A DNA stretch of 18,877 bases. Source: CAZUCD01 sp964618855 (GTDB lineage: Bacteria > Sumerlaeota > Sumerlaeia > SLMS01 > JANRJK01). The translations under genes and the position numbers were made by a program. Positions 1-8,658 of the stretch are shown piece by piece. Location: positions 1 through 18,877 of the forward strand of contig CAZUCD010000068.1 in the NCBI GenBank assembly GCA_964618855.1. Reading direction: 5' to 3'. The notes below the pieces were generated by a model, which saw only the letters and a program-made list of their open reading frames with translations, did no database searches and was not told the DNA's origin. Numbering within the stretch: position 1 is the first letter of the stretch; each line of letters starts with the position of its first letter.

Positions 1-423
1 GTTCGTGTAGGCGAGGTGGATTGGGTTGAGGTAGAGGACATCGACGCCGAGGCCCTCGACGTAGTCGAGCTTCGTGGTCAGGCTGCGCAGGTCCCCCCCC
101 CAGAAGTCGATCTCGTGGCTCCAGACCTCGGCGCTCTCGACGTAGTGGCCCCGCGTGGGGGTCTCGCTCCAGTCGCGGAGCTTCTTGGGTTCGGGGTAGA
201 GGTGCCTCTTCGCGTCGAGGTCCGCCGGGGGCGCGAACCGGTCCACGATGACCTGATAGACGACGGCGCCGTTGCGCCAGTCGCCCGCGCGCGCGGCAAA
301 GTCGGTGGATGTCTCGCCTGGCGCCGTGCAGGATGCGTTGCGGTGGGCGCCGCAGGAGGTGAGGGCCACCGCCGCGATGGCCATTGCAATCGTCCGGGAC
401 AGGCACGTGTTCCAGAGTCTCAT
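1..423 (-). CDS. GH13 alpha-amylase-family lipoprotein, N-terminal part (3' end outside window)
   Basis: The first 141 codons of a gene running off the left edge. Translation from the ATG at 423 gives a short charged N-terminus, a hydrophobic stretch (about residues 11-23) and a lipobox LTSC with Cys24, so a lipoprotein signal peptide is expected and the protein should be anchored outside the cytoplasmic membrane. After a linker come GAVVYQVIVDRFA (about 52-64) and DFWGGDLRSL...LGVDVLYLNPIH (about 106-136), the opening beta-strand and first conserved block of GH13 enzymes of the neopullulanase/maltogenic-amylase type. The catalytic Asp/Glu/Asp lie beyond the edge, so activity and specificity cannot be judged. 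A purine-rich Shine-Dalgarno sequence (AAAGGGGAG) lies just upstream of the ATG. The gene starts 42 bp after the acyltransferase fusion on the same strand and may be co-transcribed with it. A run of nine G (plus-strand C run about 93-101) encodes the WGGD segment. Confidence 0.85.
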   Translation of the reverse strand, partial: MRLWNTCLSRTIAMAIAAVALTSCGAHRNASCTAPGETSTDFAARAGDWRNGAVVYQVIVDRFAPPADLDAKRHLYPEPKKLRDWSETPTRGHYVESAEVWSHEIDFWGGDLRSLTTKLDYVEGLGVDVLYLNPIHLAYTN

Positions 424-465
424 CGGATGCTCCCCTTTGTCGGTTCCTCTTGGGATCGGGCGCGC

Positions 466-3400
466 CTAGGCGTCCCCCTTTGCGGCGCCCGCGCGGCGCG
501 ACTCCTGTTCCTTCGCGCGCGCCTGGGCGATGTCCTTCAGGGCGCGGAGGTCGGTCTTGCCGGTGCCGAGGATGGGAATCTCGGCCACCTTGAAGAAGTC
601 GCTCCACTTGGGTATCCAGAGATTGGGAAGGAGTCCCGCGGACGCAAGCTGCTCGGCGGCCTGGCGCGCGGTCTCCTCCGCCGTGGCATAGAGCACGATG
701 AGCCGCTCGCCCTTGCGCTCGTCGGGGACTCCCGTGACGGCGAAGACGCGCTCGACGTTGTTGGAAATCTCCTGGAGGGCGTCCTCGATCTTCAGGTGGG
801 GCACCATCTCGCCGCCAATCTTCGAGAACCGCGCGAGGCGGTCGGTGATCTGGATGAAGCCGTCGGTGTCCATCTTTGCCATGTCTCCGGTGACGTACCA
901 TCCGTCGCGGAGGACTTCTGCGGTCTTCGTGGGATCGCCGAAGTAGCCCTGCATGACGTTCGGACCGCGGACGATGACCATCCCGGGCTCGTTGGGGGGG
1001 AGCGGAGCGAGGGTTTCCGGATCGGCGACGCGGACGGCGACGCCTGGGATGGGATGTCCGATCCAGCCGTCCCGGGCGCCGACCTGGAAGACACCGGGCT
1101 CGCGGATGTTGCGCGTGCTGAGGGCGACTGCGGGCGAGGTCTCCGTCGCCCCGTATCCCTCGACAGGCCGCAGGCCGAAGCGGCGCTCGAACTCGTCCGC
1201 AAGCGACGGGCGCAGCTTCTCCGCCCCGGACAGCACGAAACGCAGCGAGCCGAATTGCTCCGGCTGGACGCGCCGGATGTATCCCTGAAGGAACGTCGGG
1301 GTCGCGAGCAGGTGCGTGATGCGCTCGGATTCCACGATCGCCCCGACGGCCCGCGCATCCAGCGGGTTGGGGTAGTAGTACGCCCGCACGCACGTCAGGT
1401 AGGGGAGCCACAGCGTCGCGAGGAAGCCGAACGAGTGGAAGAAGGGGAGAATGCCGAGGATGCTGTCCTCGCCCTCCCCCCTGAAGTCGATCACCTGCGA
1501 GGCCGCCGTGACGTTGGAGACGATGTTCCAGTGCGAAAGCATGACGCCCTTGGGCACGCCGGTGGAGCCGCTCGAGAAGATGAGGGTGGCGGTGTCGTCG
1601 ATGCGCGTCTCGCGCGTGGCGCCGAGGGCGCGCTCGATGCTGCCAACGGGCGCGAGGAACGCCATGAGCAGGCACTGGATGCGGTCCAGCCCCGAAACGC
1701 GGGCGCGGATGTCCTCCAGGAAGATCGGCGTGACGCCCTCGAAGGGGCACGTGCGCTGCTCGCCGAGCTGGGGCCGAAGGTCAATTCGGTCCACCAGTTT
1801 CTCGAGGAACATCTTGGAGGTGACGACGCGCGTGATCCCGGCGGTCCTGAGTATCTGCGCGACAAGCTCGACGGACATCGTGTAGTTGATGTTCACGGGA
1901 ACCTTGCCCGCGATGAGGGCGGCCAGGTTCACGAGCGCCCCGCCGGCGCTTGGCGGGAGGAGCACGCCGACGTTCTCCGGCCCGGCCCACTCGTCGCGCA
2001 GCTTGCGGCCCAGCACGATCGCGCCGGTGAGCGCCTTGATCTTCGAGAGCCACTTGCCCTGGAGCGGGTCCTTCATGATCGGCGTGAAGGGATGGCTGCG
2101 GCAGACGCGGATGGCCATGCGATGGAGCGGCAGCGCGTCCTCGCGGCGGAGCGCGAAGGCGTCCACCATGAGCTCCAGGATGGCCTGGCGCAGCTCGTGG
2201 ACGGGGACGTCATCCTTCATCGGACGTCCGATGGCGACGTTGATGGGGCGGCGGCGCAGGCGGAACTTCACGGCGCCGAGGACGCCCCGCTTGCGCATGG
2301 ACCAGGAGCTCTCCCAAAGGCCGTCGATCGCCACGGGGATCACGGGTGCGTCCGTGCCGCGCATGATGCGCTCGTAGCCGCGCCTGAACGGCAGCATGTG
2401 CCCGTGGCGCGTGATCTGCCCCTCGGCGTAGATGCAGAGCAGGTCGCCGTCCTTGATGGCGTCCGTGGCGGAGCGCAGGGAGGCGATGATGTCGCGCGCG
2501 GACATGGAGCTGCTGATGGGGATGGTGTTGGTCAGCTTCGCAAACGGCCATATCCACCAGCGGTTGTAGTAGGCGTCGCTCATCAGGAAGCGCACGGGCC
2601 GGTTCACCGCCGCCGCCATGATCGCGCCGTCCAGAAAGCTCTGGTGGTTGCAGACGAACAGTCCGCCGCCGGTGCGCGGCACGTTCTCCAGCCCGACGAC
2701 GCGCAGGCGATAGAACGAGCCGAACAGGAAGCGGATCTTGAAGCGCAGGAGGATGTCGGGCACCTTCACGCAGACGAAGACGCCCGCGGTCAGCATGATG
2801 ATGCCGCCGGTGAGGAAGACCTCGCCTGGCTTGCGGCCAAGAGTGTCCGTCAGCAGCGAGAGCATGAGGCTGCCGACAACCATGCCAAACGCCGTCACGA
2901 AGTTCTGCGCCGCCCAGACCCCGCCCCGGACATCCGGGTTCGGTGTGTCCACGATGTAGGCCTGCAATGGCACGCAGAAGAATCCCGCAAAGAACCCGAC
3001 GGCTCCCATCGAGAGTGGAACGAGTAGCGGATCGGGCGTGCCTCCCATCGACGTGGCATAAACACCCAGGCAGGAGGCGAACATGCCAAGGGCCCCGATC
3101 GGCACGAGCCCAAGCTCGATGCCGCCCTTGCTCAGCCGCGCGGCTAGGAAGCAGCCGAGCCCGATGCCCACCGCTATGGGGAGCGTCGCATACCCCGTCT
3201 CGACGTCGGAGAGCTTGAGCGTCAGCTTGCCCATCAGGATCGCGGCGCTTTGCAGGAGCGTCGCGCACAGCCACCAGATCGTCATCCCAGCCACCGCCAT
3301 CGACAGCCCGTGGTGGCCGAGGATCTCCCGCAGGTTGCGCTTCACCTCGGGAACCGGATTGAGCTGGATGCTCAGGTCCGGGCGCGCGGGCCGCGTGGGC

Positions 3401-4029
3401 TCCATGCGCGTGGCGAAGAACGTCCCGAGGAGGGCGAGCGCGATGAGGAGCACGGCCGGGACCCACATCGACTCGCGGAACGCCTGGAAGAGCGCAGGAC
3501 CCGCGATGGTGCCGAGGATGATGGCCACGAAGGTCGCGCCCTGCAGGACGCCATTCGCCCAGCCGATGCGCTCGTGCGGGACCACCTCAGGCAGGATGCC
3601 ATACTTCGCAGGACTGAACAGGGCGCTCTGCATCCCCATCAGGAAGAGCACGGCCACGGCCCCCCAGAAGCTCCCAACCAGCGCCATCACCAGCGCGAGG
3701 CACATCACCACGACCTCCATCAACTTCGTCCAAAGGGTGACGCGGGACTTGGGGAACTTGTCGGCGATCGAACCTGCGAACGTCGGCACCAGGATGTAAC
3801 CCGCAATGAAAAAGGCGCCGACGATCCCGGTGTAGCGGCCGGCGAGCTTCTCCGCCGCCTCGGGATCCGTCGCGGCGGACTGGGCGACCGCGATGCCGAG
3901 CAACGTGACGAAGAACTTGTAGACGTTGTCGCTGAACGCCCCCTGGAACATGACCGCATTCAGCCAGCCGAACGACGCGAGGGACTTCGGCGCGGGGGAC
4001 GTGGGGTGTGGGGAGACCTGGTCGGACAT
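466..4029 (-). CDS. aas: LplT-PlsC-Aas fusion: lysophospholipid transporter / acyltransferase / acyl-ACP ligase
   Basis: An 1187-residue three-part membrane protein. Residues about 15-430 are a major-facilitator transporter of the LplT type with about 12 hydrophobic segments. Residues about 440-600 are a PlsC-type acyltransferase with the HX4D motif NHQSFLDG (His462, Asp467) and EGQITR (536-541). Residues about 640-1180 are an AMP-forming acyl ligase with the P-loop FSSGSTGVPKG (818-828), YGATETSP (959-966), the GWYVTGD segment (1043-1049) and the C-terminal catalytic Lys region GTGK (1155-1158). In E. coli, LplT and Aas are separate adjacent proteins whose summed length is similar; together they flip lysophosphatidylethanolamine inward and re-acylate it with acyl-ACP. 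The inferred role here is phospholipid repair and salvage of exogenous fatty acids. All three domains keep their key motifs. The start is the ATG at 4029, before MSDQVSPHP; no strong Shine-Dalgarno is visible. It is divergent from the kinase and upstream of the GH13 gene. Confidence 0.92.
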   Translation of the reverse strand: MSDQVSPHPTSPAPKSLASFGWLNAVMFQGAFSDNVYKFFVTLLGIAVAQSAATDPEAAEKLAGRYTGIVGAFFIAGYILVPTFAGSIADKFPKSRVTLWTKLMEVVVMCLALVMALVGSFWGAVAVLFLMGMQSALFSPAKYGILPEVVPHERIGWANGVLQGATFVAIILGTIAGPALFQAFRESMWVPAVLLIALALLGTFFATRMEPTRPARPDLSIQLNPVPEVKRNLREILGHHGLSMAVAGMTIWWLCATLLQSAAILMGKLTLKLSDVETGYATLPIAVGIGLGCFLAARLSKGGIELGLVPIGALGMFASCLGVYATSMGGTPDPLLVPLSMGAVGFFAGFFCVPLQAYIVDTPNPDVRGGVWAAQNFVTAFGMVVGSLMLSLLTDTLGRKPGEVFLTGGIIMLTAGVFVCVKVPDILLRFKIRFLFGSFYRLRVVGLENVPRTGGGLFVCNHQSFLDGAIMAAAVNRPVRFLMSDAYYNRWWIWPFAKLTNTIPISSSMSARDIIASLRSATDAIKDGDLLCIYAEGQITRHGHMLPFRRGYERIMRGTDAPVIPVAIDGLWESSWSMRKRGVLGAVKFRLRRRPINVAIGRPMKDDVPVHELRQAILELMVDAFALRREDALPLHRMAIRVCRSHPFTPIMKDPLQGKWLSKIKALTGAIVLGRKLRDEWAGPENVGVLLPPSAGGALVNLAALIAGKVPVNINYTMSVELVAQILRTAGITRVVTSKMFLEKLVDRIDLRPQLGEQRTCPFEGVTPIFLEDIRARVSGLDRIQCLLMAFLAPVGSIERALGATRETRIDDTATLIFSSGSTGVPKGVMLSHWNIVSNVTAASQVIDFRGEGEDSILGILPFFHSFGFLATLWLPYLTCVRAYYYPNPLDARAVGAIVESERITHLLATPTFLQGYIRRVQPEQFGSLRFVLSGAEKLRPSLADEFERRFGLRPVEGYGATETSPAVALSTRNIREPGVFQVGARDGWIGHPIPGVAVRVADPETLAPLPPNEPGMVIVRGPNVMQGYFGDPTKTAEVLRDGWYVTGDMAKMDTDGFIQITDRLARFSKIGGEMVPHLKIEDALQEISNNVERVFAVTGVPDERKGERLIVLYATAEETARQAAEQLASAGLLPNLWIPKWSDFFKVAEIPILGTGKTDLRALKDIAQARAKEQESRRAGAAKGDA

Positions 4030-4296
4030 GGCGGGTTTCCGGGTGGTGGGGCTGCCAACGCGTTCGAGGGAGCCGCATGGCCCCCGAGTTTGTCAACGAC
4101 TGTTTACTAATTCCCCCGCGGTCGGGTCGTCCCCGCCGGGGCCTGCGCTGTCCTTGGTCCGCCGAGCGGAACACGCGCGGAGCCGCATGTAAAGTCCCGC
4201 CCGGGTGCCCTGCCCCCGAGGCCTGCAAAATCCTGTCCCCCCGTCCCCCGGCACTCGGCACGATCGAGCGCAGTCCCCCTGATTGAAGCCTGAGCA
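4030..4296. other. Divergent intergenic region between the acyltransferase fusion and the kinase
   Basis: A 267-bp spacer between two divergent starts, so it should hold at least two promoters. The only AT-richer patch is around 4089-4113 (GTTTGTCAACGACTGTTTAC). It includes a minus-strand TTGACA (4091-4096), but no acceptable -10 lies 16-18 bp from it. No open frame with coding character and no strong inverted repeat was seen. Confidence 0.5.
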
Positions 4297-7200
4297 ATGG
4301 CCGAAAGCCTCGAATTGTCCGTGGACCGCAGCGTTGAGGACCTGCTGCCGGCGAATCCGGCGGCGACGTTCTCGCCCGGCCGGCAGGACACGGTGAACTC
4401 GATGCGCTCGCCGCCGGCGACGGCGACGGTGACGGACTCCGTCCTGGCGCGATCGCGGCGGAGCATGGCGTTCTCCGTGGGCGACTTGGACCTGTCAGGC
4501 CCGGGTACGCCGGATGGGCGCGACTACGTGCTGCGCAAGCTGATCGGGGCCGGTGGCTTCGGGGAGGTCTGGGAGGCGGAGCAGACCATCCTCGACCGGC
4601 ACGTCGCGGTGAAGCGGCTCCGCGGGGACCTGCGCGAGCGCATCGGGGACAACAGCGACGCGGCGCGCGCGTACATGTTCGACTTCCACCAGGAGGCGAT
4701 CCTCTCCGCGGGCCTCGACCACCCGAACATCGTCCCGATCTACGACCTGGGAATTGGCGACGACGGGTTCCCGCTGCTCGCGATGAAGCTGGTGCAGGGC
4801 ACCCCGTGGGACATCCTGATCGCGAATGAGTTCGAGGAGATGCCGGTCGCGGACTTTGTCCCGCGCCACGTGGGAATCCTGCTCTCCGTCGCGCAGGCGA
4901 TAGCCTTCGCGCACTCGCGCGGCATCATCCACCGGGACATCAAGCCTTCGCAGGTGATCGTCGGGGATTTCGGGGAGGTCTTCCTGATGGACTGGGGGCT
5001 CGCCCTGCGGTTCGACCGCAAGGCGATCGATCCCCCGGGGGAGTCGGGAGAGGCGAAGGCGGTGTCCGCCGGCTCCAACCCGGCGGGGACGACCGCCTAC
5101 ATGGCCCCGGAGCAGACGATCTCGCACCCGCGCGCGCTGGGTCCCTGGACGGACGTGTTCCTGCTGGGCGGGGCGCTGTACTTCATCCTGACGGGGAGGA
5201 ACCCGCACGAGGGGGAGACCTCGAAGGACGTGTTCTACCGCGCCGCCTATTCCCGCGTGGAACCCCCCGAGCAGCGGCGCCCCGACCGCGAGATCCCGCC
5301 GGAGCTCTCCCACCTGTGCATGAGGGCGCTGGAGCGCTGGCCCGCGCGGCGCATGCAGACCGCGCGCGAGTTCGCTCAGTGCCTGCAGGAGTTCCAGAGC
5401 GGCGCCGGGCGCAAGCGCGAGGCCGCGGTTGTCGCGCAGAAGATCGCCAACCGCCTCGCCGGGGACATCGGCACCTACGAGGAGTTCGCCGAATATTGGG
5501 GGGAACTCGAACGAGCCGCGGGGCTCGCGCCGGACAACCAGCGCATCCCCGCGCTGCGCGACCAGCTCGCGGAGCGCTACGCCCGCGAGGCCCTCCGCCA
5601 CGGGGACCTCGTGCTGGCGCGGGCGCAGGCGAGGCAGGTCGCCCACGAGGAGACACGGGTCGGCCTATTCGCCCGCATCGACGACGAGGAGCGCGCGGAG
5701 CGTGCCCTCGCGAGGCAGCGGCGATTCGCGCTCGGGGCGGTCGCCGTGCTCCTGGCGATGACGCTCGCCGGGGGGATCCTCTTCACCCGGCAGCTCGGCC
5801 TGGAACGCGACAGCGCGGAGAGCGCGCGCCGCCAGTCCGAGGCGATCCGGGACAACGCGGAGTCGCTGTCGCGCTACATCATCACCGACCTGCACCAGGA
5901 ACTCGAGCGCATCGGGCGCGTCGAGGTGCTCGCGACCGCGGCGGACCGGGTGCGTGCGCACTACGACTCGCTCCCCGTCGAGGCGCGGACCCCGCAGTCG
6001 GAGCTGAACCATGCGCGCACGCTGCTGAAGCTCAGCTCGGCGGCGGCGATCGCGGGGGACCCGGAGTCGGCGGTCCGCCTGGGGGACGAGGCGATCCTCA
6101 TCGCGCGCACGCTTCGGGACTCGATGCCATCGGACAGCCTCGTGGAACTCATGCTCGGCGACGCGATGGCGCAGCAGGGCTTCCAGAGGCACATGCTGGG
6201 ACAGTCGGCCGAGGGGATGCGCGAGATCGAGGAGGGCGTGGCGATCCTGAGGCGGGTCTACCAGCGCGGTGCGGGCAGCGATGAGGTCGCCGAGGCGATG
6301 GTGAATGCCCTCGTCAATGCGGCGCGGGTGGCAGACAGGGCGATGACCCGCGCCGATGCGATGGGCTTCTACAACGAGGCCGGCGCGCTCGCCCGCATGC
6401 GCGTGGAGCTCGACCCGTCGGACTACGAGTGGAAGCGCCGCCTCGCGGTCGTCGTCGCGCAGCAGTCTCAGGACCTCATCAAGAAGGGGGACCTCGCGGG
6501 GGCGCTCGCGAGGATGGAGGAGGGGCGCGACCTCGTGAAGGCATGGATGGACGCGGAGCCAGACAACCCGCACGCCCTGCGGGAGTACTCGACTGCGCTC
6601 GGAAGGATCGGTGGCCTCCTCGCGGATTTGGGGAGGATCGAGGAGGCTGAGCGGGCGCACCTCGACGAGCTCTCCTCGACGGAGAAGCTGGTGCGGATCG
6701 ACCCGGCGAACACGAACTGGCGCGGCGACCTCGCGCACACGAACATCGCGGTGGGGGCGTTCTACGAGAAGATTGGGAACCGTGCGCGCGCGCGTCTGCA
6801 CTGCCAGCGGGGCGTCGAGATGCTGGAGCCGCTCGTCGCGGCGATGCCCCGAAACTCGGTCCTCATCGAGGACCTCGCCACCGGCACCGCAACGCTGGCG
6901 GGATACGACGAACGCGAGGGGCGGCTGAACGAGGCGCTCGCGCGCTACCGGCGCGCCACGGAGCTGGGCGACCTGCTGCTGGACATCTCCCCCCAGAGCA
7001 TCAAGTGGCGGCTCCTCCAGGCGCGCACGCTCGTGACGCGCGCAGGCGCCACCGCAAAGACCGGAGGCACCAGCGAGTCCCTCGAACTGGTCTCACAGGG
7101 CGTCGGGCGCATGCGCGAGGTCGTCGAGGCGCAGCCGGACAGCCTTTCCTACCGGCGGGACCTCGGCGTCTTCCTGAATCGCAAGGGCGGCCTGGAGGCG

Positions 7201-7731
7201 GATGCGGGGGAACTCGAGCGGGCGCGGGAGACCTACCGGGAGTCCATAGGCCAATTCACCAAGGTTGCGGAGGCGCCGGACCTCCTGCCGCGGGTGCGCG
7301 AGCCGCTGGCGCTCACGACGGCGCGCCTCGGCTTCGTGGAACTCCGGCTCGGCAACACGGGCAAGGCGCGGACGCTCGCGCGCGAGGCCGTCGGCAGGTA
7401 CGACTCGATCGAGGGCCCGGACCGGACGCCGCGCATCCTCGCGCGCTCGGCGCTGGCGCCGTTGCTCGAGGGTGAGGCGGCCGCGGCCGAAGGGGACGAC
7501 GAGGCCGCAGCCCTCGCCTATGCGGACGCCGCGAGGCGCATCTCGCAGGGCGCGCAGGCCCTCTCGGATCCCGCCGTCCAGGAGATCAACGTGCGGGTCC
7601 TGTTCCGCATGGGTAAACGCGACGACGCCATCGGCGTGGCGCGCCAACTCATCGCATCCGGCTACCGCGAGAAGGGGTTCATCGACTTCTGCCGCGAGCA
7701 CCGGCTGCTCACGGAGCCGGAGATGCGCTGA
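4297..7731 (+). CDS. Membrane Ser/Thr protein kinase with C-terminal 48-residue repeats
   Basis: An 1144-residue eukaryote-like (Hanks-type) kinase. Residues 1-75 are a Ser/Ala/Pro-rich, probably disordered leader. The kinase domain spans about 77-365: Gly-rich loop GAGGFGEVW (84-92), ATP Lys106 (HVAVKRL), helix-C Glu133, catalytic loop HRDIKPSQ (212-219, Asp214), DWG in place of DFG (232-234) and MAPE (269-272). One transmembrane helix at 477-496 predicts a cytoplasmic kinase and a C-terminal tail of about 650 residues outside. That tail is TPR-like and strictly periodic: anchor prolines fall at 707, 755, 803, 851, 899 and 947, each 48 residues apart, with a further one at 611. The DPxNxxW(R)xDLA-type repeat is known in bacterial kinases of this class. 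Position 219, normally the Mg-binding Asn, is Gln. The ATG at 4297 has only a weak upstream ribosome site. The gene stands alone between a divergent and a convergent neighbour; substrates and signal are unknown. Confidence 0.93.
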   Translation: MAESLELSVDRSVEDLLPANPAATFSPGRQDTVNSMRSPPATATVTDSVLARSRRSMAFSVGDLDLSGPGTPDGRDYVLRKLIGAGGFGEVWEAEQTILDRHVAVKRLRGDLRERIGDNSDAARAYMFDFHQEAILSAGLDHPNIVPIYDLGIGDDGFPLLAMKLVQGTPWDILIANEFEEMPVADFVPRHVGILLSVAQAIAFAHSRGIIHRDIKPSQVIVGDFGEVFLMDWGLALRFDRKAIDPPGESGEAKAVSAGSNPAGTTAYMAPEQTISHPRALGPWTDVFLLGGALYFILTGRNPHEGETSKDVFYRAAYSRVEPPEQRRPDREIPPELSHLCMRALERWPARRMQTAREFAQCLQEFQSGAGRKREAAVVAQKIANRLAGDIGTYEEFAEYWGELERAAGLAPDNQRIPALRDQLAERYAREALRHGDLVLARAQARQVAHEETRVGLFARIDDEERAERALARQRRFALGAVAVLLAMTLAGGILFTRQLGLERDSAESARRQSEAIRDNAESLSRYIITDLHQELERIGRVEVLATAADRVRAHYDSLPVEARTPQSELNHARTLLKLSSAAAIAGDPESAVRLGDEAILIARTLRDSMPSDSLVELMLGDAMAQQGFQRHMLGQSAEGMREIEEGVAILRRVYQRGAGSDEVAEAMVNALVNAARVADRAMTRADAMGFYNEAGALARMRVELDPSDYEWKRRLAVVVAQQSQDLIKKGDLAGALARMEEGRDLVKAWMDAEPDNPHALREYSTALGRIGGLLADLGRIEEAERAHLDELSSTEKLVRIDPANTNWRGDLAHTNIAVGAFYEKIGNRARARLHCQRGVEMLEPLVAAMPRNSVLIEDLATGTATLAGYDEREGRLNEALARYRRATELGDLLLDISPQSIKWRLLQARTLVTRAGATAKTGGTSESLELVSQGVGRMREVVEAQPDSLSYRRDLGVFLNRKGGLEADAGELERARETYRESIGQFTKVAEAPDLLPRVREPLALTTARLGFVELRLGNTGKARTLAREAVGRYDSIEGPDRTPRILARSALAPLLEGEAAAAEGDDEAAALAYADAARRISQGAQALSDPAVQEINVRVLFRMGKRDDAIGVARQLIASGYREKGFIDFCREHRLLTEPEMR

Positions 7732-7746
7732 CAGGGGCGGCCGGGC

Positions 7747-8418
7747 TCAACCGCGCGTGCCCTCGAAGTAGCAGTACTGCGTGCCTTCGCCCGTGACTCG
7801 CCGGAGCACGCCGCCCGCCCGCTCCAGCGTCGCGCGCATCTCTCCGACGTCGATGGACGTGCCGCGGTAGGTGTCCGCCTCCCCGTGGGCGGCGTCGTTG
7901 CGCGCCTGGAACCGAAACCGGCCCCCGCGACGGAGCACCCGAACGAGCTCGCCCGCGTATCGATGGACGACCGCCGGGTCGGGGATGTGCTGGAACACGA
8001 CGTAGCTCACCGCGTCGTCGTGCGAGGCATCCGGGATTCCGGAGAGGTCGCTCCCGGTTCCCACGATGAATTCGATGTTCAGATGGCCCGCGTTAAGCCT
8101 CCTCGCGCGCCGGATCATGGCGGAGCTGATGTCGAGCGCGGTGACGTGCGCGTAGCGCGCGGCAAAGTGGCGCGACATCCTACCGAGGCCGCAGCCAACC
8201 TCCACCAGGCGCCGCCCCGACGTGTCGGACCAGCCCGCCTCGGACAGGAAGCGGTCCACGTCGTCGCGGCCCGTGGCAAAGAACTCCTCCTCGTTCCAGC
8301 GCCACCTGAAGTCGGCCACGTAGTGCATCGGGTTGCGCAGGGCGCGCACCTCCCACGCGGCCTTCATGCGCAGGGAAGTCGGCAGGAACCACAGGACGCG
8401 ATCGATCAGGGACGCCAT
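7747..8418 (-). CDS. Class I SAM-dependent methyltransferase
   Basis: A 223-residue protein with a Rossmann-fold methyltransferase core. Motif I is LVEVGCGLGRMS (71-82). The acidic residue at the end of strand 2 is Asp96 in ALDISSAM. The motif IV region is DDAVSYVVFQHI (134-145), and the post-core segment VRVLRRGGRFRFQ (159-171) is typical of the Methyltransf_11/25 families. Residues 1-50 are a Trp/Arg-rich extension without a transmembrane helix. The C-terminus is short and ends in an aromatic strand (QYCYFEG). The substrate is not predictable. It converges on the kinase with only 15 bp between the stops and is divergent from the AhpD-like gene. The ATG at 8418 has a GGGAGCC purine tract about 8 bp upstream. 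A direct repeat at 8483-8500 lies in its upstream region. Confidence 0.88.
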   Translation of the reverse strand: MASLIDRVLWFLPTSLRMKAAWEVRALRNPMHYVADFRWRWNEEEFFATGRDDVDRFLSEAGWSDTSGRRLVEVGCGLGRMSRHFAARYAHVTALDISSAMIRRARRLNAGHLNIEFIVGTGSDLSGIPDASHDDAVSYVVFQHIPDPAVVHRYAGELVRVLRRGGRFRFQARNDAAHGEADTYRGTSIDVGEMRATLERAGGVLRRVTGEGTQYCYFEGTRG

Positions 8419-8482
8419 GCGGCAAGGCTCCCGCCGGGGGGGCTCCCGCGCAATCGGTGCTTGGGATCAGCCGGGCACGCGC

Positions 8483-8500
8483 GGTCAAAGGGGGTCAAAG
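8483..8500. repeat. Direct repeat of GGTCAAAG with 10-bp period
   Basis: The octamer GGTCAAAG occurs at 8483-8490 and again at 8493-8500, one helical turn apart, in the spacer between the methyltransferase and the AhpD-like gene. On the minus strand it reads CTTTGACC twice, 64-82 bp upstream of the methyltransferase start, so it could be a binding site for a dimeric or tandem regulator. No -10 element with good spacing was found, so promoter function is only a suggestion. Confidence 0.4.
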
Positions 8501-8596
8501 TGGCCGCCGGGGAGGATGGAAAGGCCGACTTTCGGTCTTCGGGCCGGACGCCGAGGCGGACCGCGCCCGGGACCGGGTCGATGTATAAGTCATTTC

Positions 8597-8614
8597 GTGT
8601 CAAGCACTTGAGAC
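8597..8614. promoter_or_regulatory. Imperfect 18-bp inverted repeat, possible operator
   Basis: GTGTCAAG-CA-CTTGAGAC has 8-bp arms with one mismatch around a 2-bp centre. Its centre is 44 bp (about four helical turns) from the centre of the perfect palindrome at 8641-8658, in the same divergent spacer. It sits in a locally AT-rich patch of a GC-rich genome, as expected of a control region. It may be a second regulator site or part of a promoter; nothing identifies its ligand. Confidence 0.4.
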
Positions 8615-8640
8615 CTGATTGCGGAGACGGCAAACAATCT

Positions 8641-8658
8641 ATACAGACCGGTCTGTAT
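8641..8658. promoter_or_regulatory. Perfect 18-bp palindrome, likely TetR-family operator
   Basis: ATACAGACCGGTCTGTAT is a perfect 18-bp palindrome with an ACCGGT core, the form bound by many TetR-family repressors. It lies 58 bp upstream of the ATG of the AhpD-like gene, whose operon encodes a TetR protein 0.7 kb downstream; autorepression is the natural inference. A TATACA hexamer (8640-8645) overlaps its left arm and, with TTGCGG at 8619-8624 (15-bp spacing), could be a promoter blocked by repressor binding. A shorter inverted repeat TTGCA-T-TGCAA (8660-8670) follows immediately. Confidence 0.7.

Noticed and set aside
16..3027. Plus-strand open frame of about 1000 codons
   Set aside because: It lies antisense to the acyltransferase fusion, whose three domains carry clear motifs; the Arg/Asp/Ala/His-rich translation is the usual shadow of a GC-rich gene.
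4068..4096. Minus-strand promoter built on TTGACA at 4091-4096
   Set aside because: The hexamer 17 bp downstream is GCTCCC, and no alternative -10 is close to consensus.
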